Shown here in pieces: positions 46,660-63,524 of a DNA stretch of 64,000 bases (position 1 is its first letter; every line of letters starts with the position of its first letter). The stretch spans positions 696,001 to 760,000 of the forward strand of contig JAANYP010002051.1 of NCBI GenBank assembly GCA_020465985.1, given 5' to 3'. A program made the position numbers and the translations under genes. The DNA comes from Centrapalus pauciflorus. Its lineage: Eukaryota; Streptophyta; Magnoliopsida; Asterales; Asteraceae. The notes beneath the pieces were generated by a model. It was given only the letters and a program-made list of their open reading frames with translations. It did not search any database and was not told the DNA's origin.

Positions 46660-49329
46660 TGTAACACCCCGATCCCGACCGGACCGGCGATGTTAATAAA
46701 CTACCTCATCTAACTAAAGCAAACTAAACAATTTATTAAACTTCCAAAACTTAACATAAATTCCAACTGATCTCGAATAACAAAATAAAGCAAAACCAAC
46801 TTAGATAATGTTCACGAACTTTATTTATTAAAGCAATATAAAATATCTATCATAATTCTAATCCTCCAATAGTCAACTCTCTGCACACTGCCCATCATCA
46901 CCCCTGAGTACCTGCCGGAAGAAAGAACACAGCATGAGCCAAACGGAGATCGAATACAAGTGCAACGTATACGAATTCAAAGACTTAGGAATGTTTTGAA
47001 AATAAATTTCTTTAAAAAGAAAGTTTTGAAAATGGTTTTTCTTTAAAATAAATATCCACCTCCACACCAGATCAAACAAAGATATATAATGGCTGAAGCA
47101 ACAAAGGGTTGGGTTATATTTACCGAGCGGCCTAACATCATAAACAACAATCAATCTCATAATCACAACAAGACTACACTGAGTGCGCCACCTCAGTGCA
47201 TCTGGCCGGAAGGGGTGTATGGCATTACACCTTACTTCCGCAAATCTCATAACATAGCCTAGGATGCATCCATACGCCTCCCTGAAATAATCAACAGCTC
47301 ATATCCCGAGCTAACATGATCTCCATCGATCATAACATAATCTCAATCATTCATAATCATAATCATAATCACAACAAAAGGGAGACGCCGTAACCGATCA
47401 CACTGTTACGGAAGTGTCATGCCATTGGTGCCGCAATGGCATGCCTGTGGTACCTCCACAGGTAGTTCACTCGGTAATCCTAGCTCCTGTCTAATCTCTA
47501 GGGTTCAAGCATAACAAAAGGCCCGCATAAACATCTCAACTTTAAATAATCATTTCAATAACAAAAAGGGCCACATTTCACAAAACATCATCAACTTCCA
47601 TAACAAGCCATAAATCAGTTTCAAAGTATGTTTTTTCGCAAATGTTTTCGAGCGATAAAAATCGATATTTGTTTTCGATAGTATAAATAAGGAAACTGAC
47701 ACGAGATATAAAAGTTCGACTGTCAAGTATTAGCATGCAATTCACACAACGAAACAACTCAAGAGTAACGCTGAAAGAAGTACGGGATCCGTACCTTAAT
47801 AGCCGCTTAGCAAAATTCACGATGACCACTGAACCGTTACGAATCAACCCGATCTATAAGAACGAACTTAAATTAGGGAACCGATAGGTATTAACTAGAT
47901 TGGTCTCCTAGATACCCAATCCCACTATTTTAATATATACTTTTGTACTTAATAATTATTAAGTTCGGTTCGCCATTATTAATCGAATCAGTGTTTTAAT
48001 AATTATTTATGAAATTTCCGTCCACTTTAATTTGTATAATTTTAATGTATATTTCAATCTCAATTAACTTCACTAGCAATTGCATATTAATATTTAACAA
48101 GTTATTAATTTTATAATTAACCAACTTTAGGTTACGGTTCACTTAAAATAAATTAATATTTTCATCATCTAATAATAACATATAAATGTTATTAATCATA
48201 AATATACTTATGAATAATTAATTAATTCATTAAATAAAATATTAACCTAAAGTTTGGTCCAACTTATATAATTATTATATTAAATGTCAATTAATTTATT
48301 CCTATTTGTTCCAACTAAAAATATTTAGGTTTATTAAATAAATCAAGACTAATTGTGAGTTAATAATAGAATAATGGTTTTATAAGAATTAAATAAATAA
48401 AAAAAAAAACAGAAAATCAATTTAGTTAACATAATACGAATTCATTTAATTAATTAAGCTTGGCTTCGGGTCGGGTCGGGTCAAAGACCCGGATCCAACT
48501 CTTCTCCCCTTAATTCTCGGTGCCCACACACAACCCACACACACTCATGCTCACTTCTCTCTCTAGTCTATTCTCTCTCTGCTCTCTAACTGCATCCGGC
48601 GACCGCCGCCGTCACCGGCGACCACCCCCCGTCTCGATCTCCTCTCTGCATCTCGTCTCCTCTCCCTCACTCACTCTCCCTCTCCGCCTCTCGCTCGCCC
48701 TCGCAGCCAACCCACAACGGCAGCAGCAACACCGCCGCCGCCGCACAACAACACCACAACGCCGCCATCGCTCGATCTCTCGCTCACGGATCTCACATCT
48801 CCAGCCCTCAACCCTCAACGGCCGCCGCTGACCAGGACCGTTGCGGTCGTCCCTGGTGCGGCGCCGCCGGTCACGAAGCCACCATCATCACCGCCGCTAA
48901 AACTAACAACAGGTTCGTTATTTTATCTTTTATTTCGTATAGATCTGGTTTACTTAATCTTTTTCAGATACAAACATCGTTATGTTTACAAGATTTACAA
49001 GAACGAGATAGTTTAGAAGAGTTCGTTACCTCAGTTGAAGAAAACCACGAACACGAGTCTGATTTGCTTCTTGACGAACTGCCCAAAAGTATTACGGCCG
49101 CTAGGGTTTCGTTGTTAATGATACGGTTAGGAGTTATTAATCTATTTAATACTGGTTTAACCCTAATCTGTAAACGGGCTTGGGCTCGTTTAGTTCTTTT
49201 ATTATTTAAGCCCAGATTATTTATTTCTACTGAAATAGTGTAATATTTAGTTAAGTTAAAATTATGTTGTTATTTATATTTATTATTATTATTATTTAAA
49301 TATTGTTGTTGAATTCTCGGGGTATTATA
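46660..49329. mobile_element. Candidate solo LTR or LTR-like element, 2.67 kb
   Basis: Begins TGTAACACCCCGA and ends TCGGGGTATTATA (imperfect inverse), with a 5-bp direct repeat ATTGA on both sides (46655-46659, 49330-49334). No gag-pol or second LTR inside. Contains stem-loops such as GTGCCGCAATGGCAT with its partner (47415-47450) and CTGTGG..CCACAG, and a GC-rich CCGCCG segment (48590-48900). The long frame at 48520-48831 is compositional. Could instead be a TIR element. Confidence 0.45.
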
Positions 49330-49495
49330 ATTGATTTCAATTTCATTTCTCTACTCCAATTGTTGCAATTTCTTTGTACCAAACCCTTAGATTCTTAAGC
49401 TTTTAAATTTTTTTGCATAATACATGGATTCAATATACTTAAAGAACCGGCTTATCAACAATAATATGATTATTATAATCTTTAAATACATGAAG

Positions 49496-52400
49496 AATGT
49501 CATATATATTTTTTTCTAAACTTCATAATATCATATGTACCCAACTAAAAATTTTAATATCATATATATTCCTCCTAAACATCATGATATTGTATATACC
49601 CACTTTTATTTTTAATATCATATATACCAAAACCATTAATTTTATTATTTTTAAGACTTTTAAAACTCATAATATATTAATTAATGAGCATTATACCATT
49701 ACTTATTTCTTCTTTCTACTAAATTTTAAAATATCATATTTAACTAATTAAATTAAAATATCACACCTCTCTTAATAATTTTATATAGTTTATTTTTGTA
49801 TACAACAACTTACAATGCATAGGTTTTACGAGGCAAATAACTGAAATAAAATAATATACTCCATCTCGATTCAATTATAAAATAAAAAGTTGTATTATGT
49901 TTTTGCTAGCTTGATTTCAAATCGTATCGTCTCATTATATTTTCTTAGTTATCTTTTTCCTGCATTTTTTCATATATAATTAACTGATTACATATTTTGT
50001 TCTTTCTTTCCTTTTTCTTTTTTGAATTTTTTTAGTGGTATCGCTTTTTTTTAATTTAGGATATATTTTTGTTTTCTTTATACATTAGTTTCTGTTTTTT
50101 TTTCTCAAGTTTACTTTCGTTTTATAATTGTTATTTTTTAGTTAATTCTTTTTATTTTTATATTTAATCTAGTATTTGAGTTATTTCTTGTTTTACAATG
50201 TTATTAGTTTTGTATATTTTATGTTAATGATAAAGATTATATATATTTTATCCTATATATTTAATAGAGCCCAGGTTTATAATAATTTATTTAATAATTA
50301 TAAACGAGAAAATATATTAATATTAAAATTAACAGATGAAGTTTGTATATTATTAGTAAATTAATTTTTTTATTATAAATATAGGATTAGTTTCAGTAGT
50401 AAAAAAATCAGTTTTTTTAGATAAACCAAAGTTTCACGATAATTATATTATTAATATTAATTTGTTAGAGGAAGAATTTTTATGGTAAAAGTTTTAAAAA
50501 TTAGATTATATATAATTACTTTGAGAGAAATTTAATTGTGTAAATATGATATTAAGAAGTTTAATATAAAAGGATAAATAAACAAGAGTATAATCATTAT
50601 AAATAAGTAATATTAATAATTTGTTTCAAAATAATTAAAACTAATGAACTTGAGTATAAATGATTATTAATTAAAACTAATAAGTATAATCATTATTAAT
50701 TAATAAGTAATATTAATCATTTGTTTTAAAATAATCAAAACTAATGAACTTGAGTATAAATGATATTCATGATGTTTAAGATGGATATATGTGATATTAA
50801 TAACATAATTTGGGTATATGTTTATAAAGTTTTAAAAATTATATATAATTACTATGAGAGAAATTTAATTGTGTAAATATGATATTAAGAAGTTTAATAT
50901 AAAAGGATAAATAAACAAGAGTATAATCATTATTAATTAATAAGTAATATTAATAATTTGTTTTAAAATAATTAAAACTAATGAACTTGAGTATAAATGA
51001 TTATTAATTAAAACTAATAAGTATAATCATTATTAATTAATAAGTAATATTAATCATTTGTTTTAAAATAATTAAAACTAATGAACTTGAGTATAAATGA
51101 TAATCATGATGTTTAAGAGGGATATATGTGATATTAAAAACATAATTTGGGTATATGTAATATCATATAATAGTGACAAAAATATATGTGAAAAATAAAA
51201 TGGATAAATGTTCATTTTGAAATTTTTAACGGTTGTGTCATGCATTAAGCTAGGGACTAAAGGTTGCATACTTGCATTTAGGTACAAATTAAGTTCATAT
51301 GCAAGTTGGAACAAGCTATAAATATGCATTTAATCTATCTATTCTAATAAAATAGAAAATAAATTGTCACTTGTCTCTTAATTAGAATATCAATTAAAAT
51401 TGTCTCCTTATGTCATGTAATTTGATTAATTTAGTTAATCCTTATTTTAGTAATATAAATCATTTAACTAATTTAGTTAAGACTTTTAATACTTATTACT
51501 TCATTTTCAAAGGTTAATTAAACTTCTTTTTAAAAATTTATAAGATTGATAGATAAAATATATGTATATATATGGATTCAATGAAAATTATGTTTATCAA
51601 ATTAGATAAAATGCTTAGAAAGTAAAATAAATATATTAATAATTATAAAACTTAGATACAAGAAAGATGAAAAATATAACTAAAGAGCTGAAAAAACCAA
51701 ATAGAATACTTTATTTTTGGAATTTTCTATTTTTTTAAATAAATACTAATTATTATGATTTTATAAAAAGGTGACAAAAAAGTACGTACGACTGTACGAG
51801 AGTACAAATTTATAAGGGTTAATTGCATCAAAAGTTAATCTATTGTCAGTTTTTTTAATTTAGGTAACATACTAATTTTTTCTATTTAAGACAACATACT
51901 TTTCAAATCAAGTCAATCAAAGAAACTGTCATATTAGTAAGTTTTATCTTTCAATCTGATCGACATGGTTACCGTAATTGGGTTGAATTGAAAAATATGT
52001 TATCTTAAATAGAAAAAAATTAGTATGTTACCCAAATTAAAAAAAATGACAATAAAATACATTTTGACGCAATTAACCCAATTTATAACAATGGAGTAAT
52101 TTTAAAGAAATGATGTATCTGAAAACAGTGATAATAATTTTAATTTCAAATTTAAAGACACACATATTATAATTGGTTTGTATATATTTACTATACCATG
52201 AATATTTTAAATATATATTTATCTTGAATATAATTTCCTATAATTAGAATATAACACATTTTATCCATATTATAAATTCAATAGTTTAATTTTTGATACA
52301 AGGTTAATATTATTGTTTTCTTCTCACGTACCGGTGTGTGTGTATAATTTTAAAGATTTACATCAAGAAAAGCATGATTAAATCCATCTGGCTTATAAAC

Positions 52401-53130
52401 TTATTAATGCTTAAATAGATCGTCATAATGATAACATTTAATTATAATGGTACGTTATAACTAACGACATATATCATTCCTAATTAAATAAATTAGATAT
52501 TAACCATAATTCTTGTAACGTTCAAGTAATATATCTTTAATTTGTTTCATTAACATGCATGCATTAAATGCTGCACAATAATCATTCAATGCCAGAAAAT
52601 CGAAATAATTACAATTATGCTATAATTAACGACATCTAATTAATATGTTATTAATATATTTACATGATTGTCGATCATATGAAATGCAAATTAATGGGTA
52701 CATTATTATTCAATGGTCAAGCTTGATTTGTTATACAAGATTATTTATGTGACAATAATTTTTACCAATCGTCATTGAAGTTTATTAAATTAATTTATTT
52801 AATGTTGATGATTATATTAATTACCTTTTATACATAAGTTTATGCCTCTATGGCTACTTGGTGGTGTCCAAATTAAAGGATGATATTCATGATGTTTATA
52901 ATCATTATTAATTAATAAGTAATATTAATAATTTGTTTTAAAATAATTAGAATTAATGAACTTGAGTATAAATGATATTCATGATGTTTAAGATGAATAT
53001 ATGTGATATTAATAACATAGTTTGGGTATATGTGATATTATGAAGTTTAGGAGAGATATATATGATATTAAAATTTTAAGTTGGATATATATGATATTAT
53101 GAAGTTTAAGAAGAGTATATATATTTCACC
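49496..53130. repeat. Inverted repeat pair around 50 kb (possible TIR element)
   Basis: CTAAACTTCATAATATCATA, CCCAACTAAAAATTTTAATA and TCATATATATTCCTCCTAAA at 49515-49590 recur as complements at 53040-53115. Related words also recur at 50770-50830 and 51110-51180. The span contains no gene before 53 kb. Boundaries and class are unresolved. Confidence 0.35.
50486..51135. repeat. Direct duplication, unit about 310-340 bp
   Basis: Two nearly identical copies start at about 50486 and 50827, each with AAATTTAATTGTGTAAATATG, then AAAGGATAAATAAACAAGAG, then TGAACTTGAGTATAAATGAT twice. Part of the same text appears again at 52890-53010. Confidence 0.8.
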
Positions 53131-53404
53131 GTCTCGGCATTTAATAATATTATATGTTTGCAATTAACAATAGTATAAACTTATCATAGTATAATTAAGT
53201 TTGTTTAAACAATAATATTATAAGTTTGTAGTTAAAATAGTATGGTTCAAGATATAAACTTATAGTATTAATCGTACAAAATATAAAACGACAAGATTCT
53301 TTAAAATGATGAATTAAAAATTTTGCTATCAAAGAACTGTATTCTACTATTGTAATAATCCACCATTAATGTGTCTATACAATCATATATCCAACTTTGA
53401 AGGC

Positions 53405-53411
53405 TATAAAT
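53405..53411 (+). promoter_or_regulatory. TATA box of the cysteine-rich peptide gene
   Basis: TATAAAT about 75 bp before the ATG at 53486, a normal plant spacing for a transcription start near 53435-53440. Confidence 0.6.
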
Positions 53412-53485
53412 GTGATCCCTTTATTTTCTACATACTTCTTCTAAACAAGAATTGTGAGAACTCTTATCAAGGAACATTCATCACC

Positions 53486-53941
53486 ATGGTCAAGCTCATG
53501 AGGACAAATGTCATTATCTTATGCTCAACATTTCTAATACTACTTGTTGGTCATAATTGTAAGTTATCTTTCTTAACATCCATTGTAAACCAAAGTACAT
53601 ACACATATGTGAAATACAAGAGATAGATAGACACAAATATACATTGATTATAATTGGAATTTTTCATTTTCTCACTCTTATATACAGTAGAACACAAATG
53701 GTAGATATGATTATATGTATCTTTTACCATGATTGTAGGCGCAAGAGTTGCAAGCAACAAAGGATATGAAGTTGACATTTCAAAATCGGAAGATGAAAAA
53801 TTAGGATGGCTTGAGTGCAAGACGTATGATGCTCGTCCAGGGTTGATGTGGTGTTGTTGTGATGACAAAAAACAGTGTTTCGATACTAGAGACAAATGCA
53901 TACGTATTTGTGCACGAGCACACATAGAGTGTGACTACTGA
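53486..53941 (+). CDS. Small secreted cysteine-rich peptide, two exons (ESF1/MEG-like, tentative)
   Basis: Exon 1 53486-53558, GTAAGT donor, intron of 180 bp ending GATTGTAG, exon 2 53739-53941; 91 residues. Exon 1 encodes a signal peptide (MVKLMRTNVIILCSTFLILL). The mature part is charged, then carries eight cysteines spaced C-x11-CCC-x5-C-x6-C-x3-C-x6-C, ending CIRICARAHIECDY. The intron follows directly after the signal peptide, the usual arrangement of plant cysteine-rich peptide genes. The pattern resembles EMBRYO SURROUNDING FACTOR/MEG-type signalling peptides, but that assignment is by pattern only; a defensin-like role is also possible. A TATA box is in place. It belongs to a local family with 56962-57180 and 59423-63511. 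Confidence 0.8.
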
Positions 53942-55247
53942 TCAAGACTACCATGATTATTATCTATATGGTAATATCAAATATGTGTGTGTATGATATG
54001 ATATGAAATGAAATTTAGTGGATTTTAATTAATTAACCCACTTGTTCATTTAAAAATGTTGTTTAACCGGTTGTTTAAAGTCATATGTGCAATTATTTTG
54101 TTTGATTTTCTCACATCTAGAAAGCAAAGAGTTGTTGAGAAATCAGGAAATTAGTCTTCATAAGTTGGAAGAAATTTTTTAAGGATCATATAATAGTGAC
54201 AAAAATATATGTGAAAATAAAATGGATAAATGATCATTTTGTAAATTTTAATGGTTGTGTCATTAAGCTAGGAACTAAAGGTTGCATACTTGCATTTAGG
54301 TACAAATTAAGTTAATATGCAAGTTGGAACAAGATACAAAGATGCATTTAATCTATCTATTCTAGTAAAAGAAAAAATTAAATTGTCACTTGTCTTATAA
54401 TTAGAATATCAATTAAAATTGTCTCCTTATGTCATGTAATTTGATTAATTTAGTTAATCCTTATTTTAGTAACATAAATCATTTAAATAATTTAGTTAAG
54501 ACTTTGTATACTTATTAATTCATTTTCAAAGGTTAATTAAACTTCGTTTTAAAATTTTATAATATTGATATATGTATGTATGTACGTAGATTCAATGAAA
54601 ATTATGTTTATCAAATTAGATAAAATGCTTAGAAAGTAAAATAAATATTTTAATAATTATAAAACTTACCTACAAACTGAAAGAACCAAATTATATACTT
54701 TAGTTTTGGAATTTTCTAATTGTTTTTTAAAATAATTACTAAGGCGACAGAAGAAGTACATTGGAGAGTACAAATTTATAACGGTTACTTACATCAAAAG
54801 GTAATCTATTGTCATTTTTTTTAATTTAGGTAACATACTAATTTTTTTTTCTATTTAAGATAATAAATTTCAAATGAAGTCAATCAAGGTAACCTTATCG
54901 GATTGAAAAATAAAAATTATTGACGTGACAGTTTTTTGTCCAGTCAGAAATTTTTTAATTTTTAAAAACGCCTAATTATTTTTTTTAATTTGCTCATATT
55001 AGTAATTTTTAACATAAATCTCTTTTAATTTGCACAAAATAATGCAGATCTTATAAAACTAAACTGTCATTTTCATTAAAAAATACTGATCAGACAAAGA
55101 AAACTGTCATGCTAGTAATTTCATCTTTCAATCCGATATGGTTATCTTGAATGACTTGAATTGAATAGTAGGTTACCTTAAATAGATTAAAATTAGTATG
55201 TTACCAAATTTAAAAAAAATGACGATATTTTGACGCAATTAACCTAA

Positions 55248-55547
55248 TCTATCTATACTATTAAAAGAGTAACTAAATGCCACATGGCATGCTCTCATTG
55301 AATTTGCCACATGGCATGCTCTCATTAATTTTGCCACATGTCGCTCTCTCCTTTTGCCACGTCATTTACTGATTTCATATTTAAATTATAAAACAAATCA
55401 AATCTATGTAAATCTAATATGGATTAATTTAATAACTAACTAACTAAAATTAAACAAACTTTATTATTCATATAATTATTATATTATACATATATATAAA
55501 TATCACTTTCTAAAATTAACCCATGTAATACATGGGTAATAACCTAG
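55248..55547 (+). mobile_element. Non-autonomous Helitron, 300 bp, empty site known
   Basis: 5' TCTATCTATACTATTAAAAG preceded by A; 3' hairpin CCCATGTAATACATGGG (55520-55536), then TAATAAC and CTAG followed by T. Unit 1 of the tandem duplication has the uninterrupted AACCCAA|TTTATAACAATG at about 52081, showing precise insertion between A and T with no target duplication. The interior repeats CCACATGGCATGCTCTCATT. Confidence 0.9.
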
Positions 55548-55807
55548 TTTATAACAATAGAGTAATTTCAAAGAAATGATGTATCCGAACACAATGATAA
55601 TAATTTTAATTTCAAATTTAAAGACACACATATTATAAATTGGTTTGTATATTTTAACTCTACCATGAATATTTTAAATATATTTATCTTGAATATTATA
55701 TCCTATAATTAATTAGAATATAACACATTTTATCCATATTATAAATTTAACAGTTTAATTTTTGATACAAGGTTAATATTACTGTTTTCTTCGCACGTAC
55801 CTGTGTG

Positions 55808-56103
55808 CAGGGGTGAGCGACGGGTACCATTTCCCGAACCCGAACCGGTACTGGTACCGACCGATACCGAATTAATATATTCGGTTCGGTATTCTGTTTT
55901 TAAATTAGCTAAAATTCAGTATTCGGTACTCTCGGTTCGGTATTCGGTTTTTAAATTAGCTAAAATTCGGTATTCGGAACCGAACCGGCACCATATAAAA
56001 TTATACGGTTCGGTATTCGGTTCTTTCAAAACTAATAATTCGGTTTCGGTATTTTCGAGATCGGTACCGGTTCGGTACAGTCCGATACCAAGCTCATCCC
56101 TAG
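55808..56103. mobile_element. hAT-type MITE, about 295 bp, empty site known
   Basis: Termini CAGGGGTGAGC and GCTCATCCCTA. Interior of TTCGGTATTCGGTT and its complement AACCGAACCGG. The paralogous unfilled sequence is CACGTACCGGTGTGTGTGTA at about 52325. GTGTG lies on both sides. Confidence 0.8.
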
Positions 56104-56385
56104 TGTGTGTGTATAATTTTAAAGATTTACATGAAGAAAAGCATGATTAAATCCATCTGGCTTATAAACTTATTAATGCTTAAATAGATCGTCATAATGA
56201 TAACATTTAATTATAATGGTACGTTATAACTAACGACATATATCATTCCTAATTAAATAAATTAGATATCAACCATAATTCTTGTAACTTTCAAGTAATA
56301 TTTAATTTGTTTCATTAACATGCATGCATTAAATGCTGCACAATAATCATTCAATGCCAGAAAATCGAAATAATTACAATTATGC

Positions 56386-56690
56386 TATAGTAAGTTACAT
56401 ATATGTCCCTGTAGTTTACAGTAAGTTATGGATTTGATACCTCAAGTAAACTAAGTACACAAATGATCCATAAAAATGAACTTTTATAACATTTTGGTCC
56501 CTCAATCTAACTTTCGTTAACTTAACAGTTAACTGCAGAGGTATTTTCGTCTATTTATCATACATGGACCCATTATGAAATTATTTAGTAACTTTTTATT
56601 TTTGTAAAATTTTATTGTATTATTAATTTATTAAATTTAATTAATTCATATTGTTATTTATTAGTGTCATTTTGTTGTTGAAGTATTCAT
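56386..56690. mobile_element. Fragment related to the Mutator-type ends
   Basis: TAAGTTACATATATGTCCCT then GTAGTTTACAG, ATTTTGGTCCCTCAATC and CCATTATGAAATTATT resemble the GGTCCCTGTGGTTTG arms of the element at 3124, but only one end is seen. It replaces the position where exon 1 of the duplicated peptide gene should lie. Confidence 0.4.
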
Positions 56691-56961
56691 GTGTGTTAAT
56701 CATAGTTCTGAATAATTCAACCATGTTTTTATAACTAACATTATGGTAACCTTAAATTAGCAATGTCTTTTTTTTTTAATCCATCAAACAAGAATGTACA
56801 TACATGTATGTTAAATTCAAGTATTACACATACACCTTTATTACAATTGATTTTTTATCTGCATCTCTCTTGTAATACATACCTAAAATGATAAAAATGA
56901 TTATATGCATCCTTATAGTGATATCAAATTAATATGTTTATGATTTTATGTTATCGTGGAT

Positions 56962-57180
56962 GCATGCACAAGAGTTGCAACCAATAAAGGATATGACTTT
57001 GACATTTCAGAGCTGCAAAATGAAAAATTAGGATGGGTCATATGCAAGACATATGATGCTCATCCGGGATTGAAGTGGTGTTGTTGTGATGACCAAAAAT
57101 AGTGTCTAATAACTAGAGAAATATGTATTCACTTTTGCTCACAAACACACCGAGTGTGTGACATACCAAGGCTGCCGTGA
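56962..57180 (+). pseudogene. Broken duplicate of the cysteine-rich peptide gene
   Basis: The exon 2 homologue of 53739-53941 is clear: ATNKGYDFDI-like start, EKLGW, KTYDAHPGL, then three adjacent cysteines and the following Cys framework. A TAG at 57100-57102 replaces the CAG codon before the fourth-block cysteine. The splice acceptor is lost (TCGTGGATG where the active gene has TTGTAG). Intron sequence upstream is still recognisable (56780-56950), but exon 1 is missing, replaced by inserted DNA. The second half of the cysteine pattern remains after the stop, so decay is fairly recent. Confidence 0.85.
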
Positions 57181-58028
57181 TTTAATATAATACTATGATC
57201 TGTCAAATGTGTTTATGTTTCAGGTATGAAATTAAATTACTTGTAATTATTATTCATCCATTTATAAAATCTAAAGTCTTGTTTACTTTTTTAATTTTTT
57301 CGCAACTTAAAGTAGTAGCGAGTAAATTGGTGTTCTCGTATTAACTAAAAAAAATCAATTAAACATGTTTCAACTTTCAAGAGATTAATGGTTTTCGTCA
57401 TTATTTTTTGTTTAGAATTTCATTGTTCTTCTATTTGTTTGATATAAGGATGATAAAAATTAACAATCTCAATCATCCGTGACACCCGGTTTTACTTTAA
57501 ATGATACAAACAACTATGCAAGCCTAAAAAATAGCAATGATGTGATACATAAACACCCAAATATTAAACCAAAACCAAAGAACGTGTCAATTTGTTATTA
57601 TATGTTACCTAATGTGAGCATTAAAAAAAATCACTACTCGTTGCTAGGATCTGCAATGAAAGATATATTTTATAATTTATCATGACCAATGATATTTTCA
57701 AAAGGAAACTGTTAAAATATTATTTGATTTTACAATTAACAATTATACTATTTATAAACTTGGGCACAATTCATTGAACAGTGCCACACAGCTCTTCATA
57801 TTAACGTCATCTATCTTTTGCGCCGAAAAGAAACATAAACTTTGCTAGATCAGCCGGTAAACCTCTCTTTGCAAACAAACCTGGCATGGGTTCATGTCCC
57901 ATAGTATGCATTTTTTTTTTTGTCTTTTTCTTTTATTCTCATTTTATGCATTTTTAGTCTTTTCATTTACATATAATAAATTGAATATTTATATTTTTTC
58001 AATGCGTTAATTTTTTTTACTACAATGA
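57181..58028. other. Intergenic with a SINE head
   Basis: Mostly AT-rich and unassigned. The frame at 57479-57685 has no recognisable features. Confidence 0.35.
57840..57930 (+). repeat. tRNA-derived SINE fragment
   Basis: TAGATCAGCCGGTAAACC (A box) and TGGGTTCATGTCCC (B box) about 30 bp apart, followed by a T-rich tract. The best tRNA-like module in the window, but not a functional tRNA. Confidence 0.55.
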
Positions 58029-59070
<1,042 letters not shown>

Positions 59071-59102
59071 TCCCGTCGCAACGCGCGGGTAAAAATACCT
59101 AG
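59071..59102 (+). mobile_element. Helitron 3' terminus
   Basis: CCCGTCGCAACGCGCGGG hairpin, then TAAAAATAC and CTAG followed by T, a textbook plant Helitron end. It differs in hairpin sequence from the 55547 element, so it is a different family. Confidence 0.75.
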
Positions 59103-59422
59103 TTATTATTAATTTCATACTATTACTACTTACCAAACAACAGACATATGTCAATTGGTACAAATACAATGACAAAGAACTACAAGTTAACCACACCTTA
59201 AATATTCATTTAAAATTTTTTAGGTTCAAACTAAATTAAAAATAAGGACACGATAATGATTTTGTAAATAGTTAGTTATAAAACATAAGCCCGGGTTCAT
59301 GTATTATTTATGAATATATATCGTCACGCAAAGTTTGCTTACCTTTTAGTCTCGTTTTGGTTTTCAATATTGTTATAAATTATAGCTTTCATTTTCTTAA
59401 TTACATATTTAGTGGTTGAAAG

Positions 59423-63511
<4,089 letters not shown>

Positions 63512-63518
63512 TTATAAC

Positions 63519-63524
63519 AATAAA
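63519..63524 (+). terminator. Poly(A) signal candidate
   Basis: AATAAA eight bases after the stop codon of the peptide gene; close, but in the sense orientation. Confidence 0.4.

Larger units (their letters stand above)
44661..49386. mobile_element. TIR-element shell (Tourist-like), heavily nested
   Basis: Left GATGTATTTGGTACAGAGAA and right the complement of GGGTTTGGTACAAAGAAATT, continuing as matching GAGAAATGAAATT-type subterminal text. The target duplication is unclear. It hosts a tRNA-like module, a 372-bp MITE, a homopolymer tract and a candidate solo LTR. The purine-rich strand near 46120-46440 produces long Arg/Glu-rich frames that I do not accept as genes. Confidence 0.35.
51168..54183 (+). 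repeat. Tandem gene duplication, unit 1
   Basis: ATAATAGTGACAAAAATATA starts a block that recurs from about 54188. The order of matching blocks is kept through TTTTGACGCAATTAACC, AGAAATGATGTAT, CACGTACC, CAAGAAAAGCATGATTAAAT and ATGCCAGAAAATCGAAATAA, ending with the peptide gene. Unit 1 lacks the Helitron and hAT insertions of unit 2 and so supplies their empty sites. Confidence 0.85.
54188..57180 (+). repeat. Tandem gene duplication, unit 2
   Basis: Collinear with unit 1 but enlarged by a Helitron (55248-55547), a hAT MITE (55808-56103) and an insertion starting near 56386. It ends with the pseudogene copy of the peptide gene. Confidence 0.85.

Noticed and set aside
48520..48831. Ser/Arg/Pro-rich frame in the GC-rich part of the candidate LTR
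   Set aside because: Low-complexity CT/CCG composition explains it; no recognisable protein and an opposite-strand frame is equally open.
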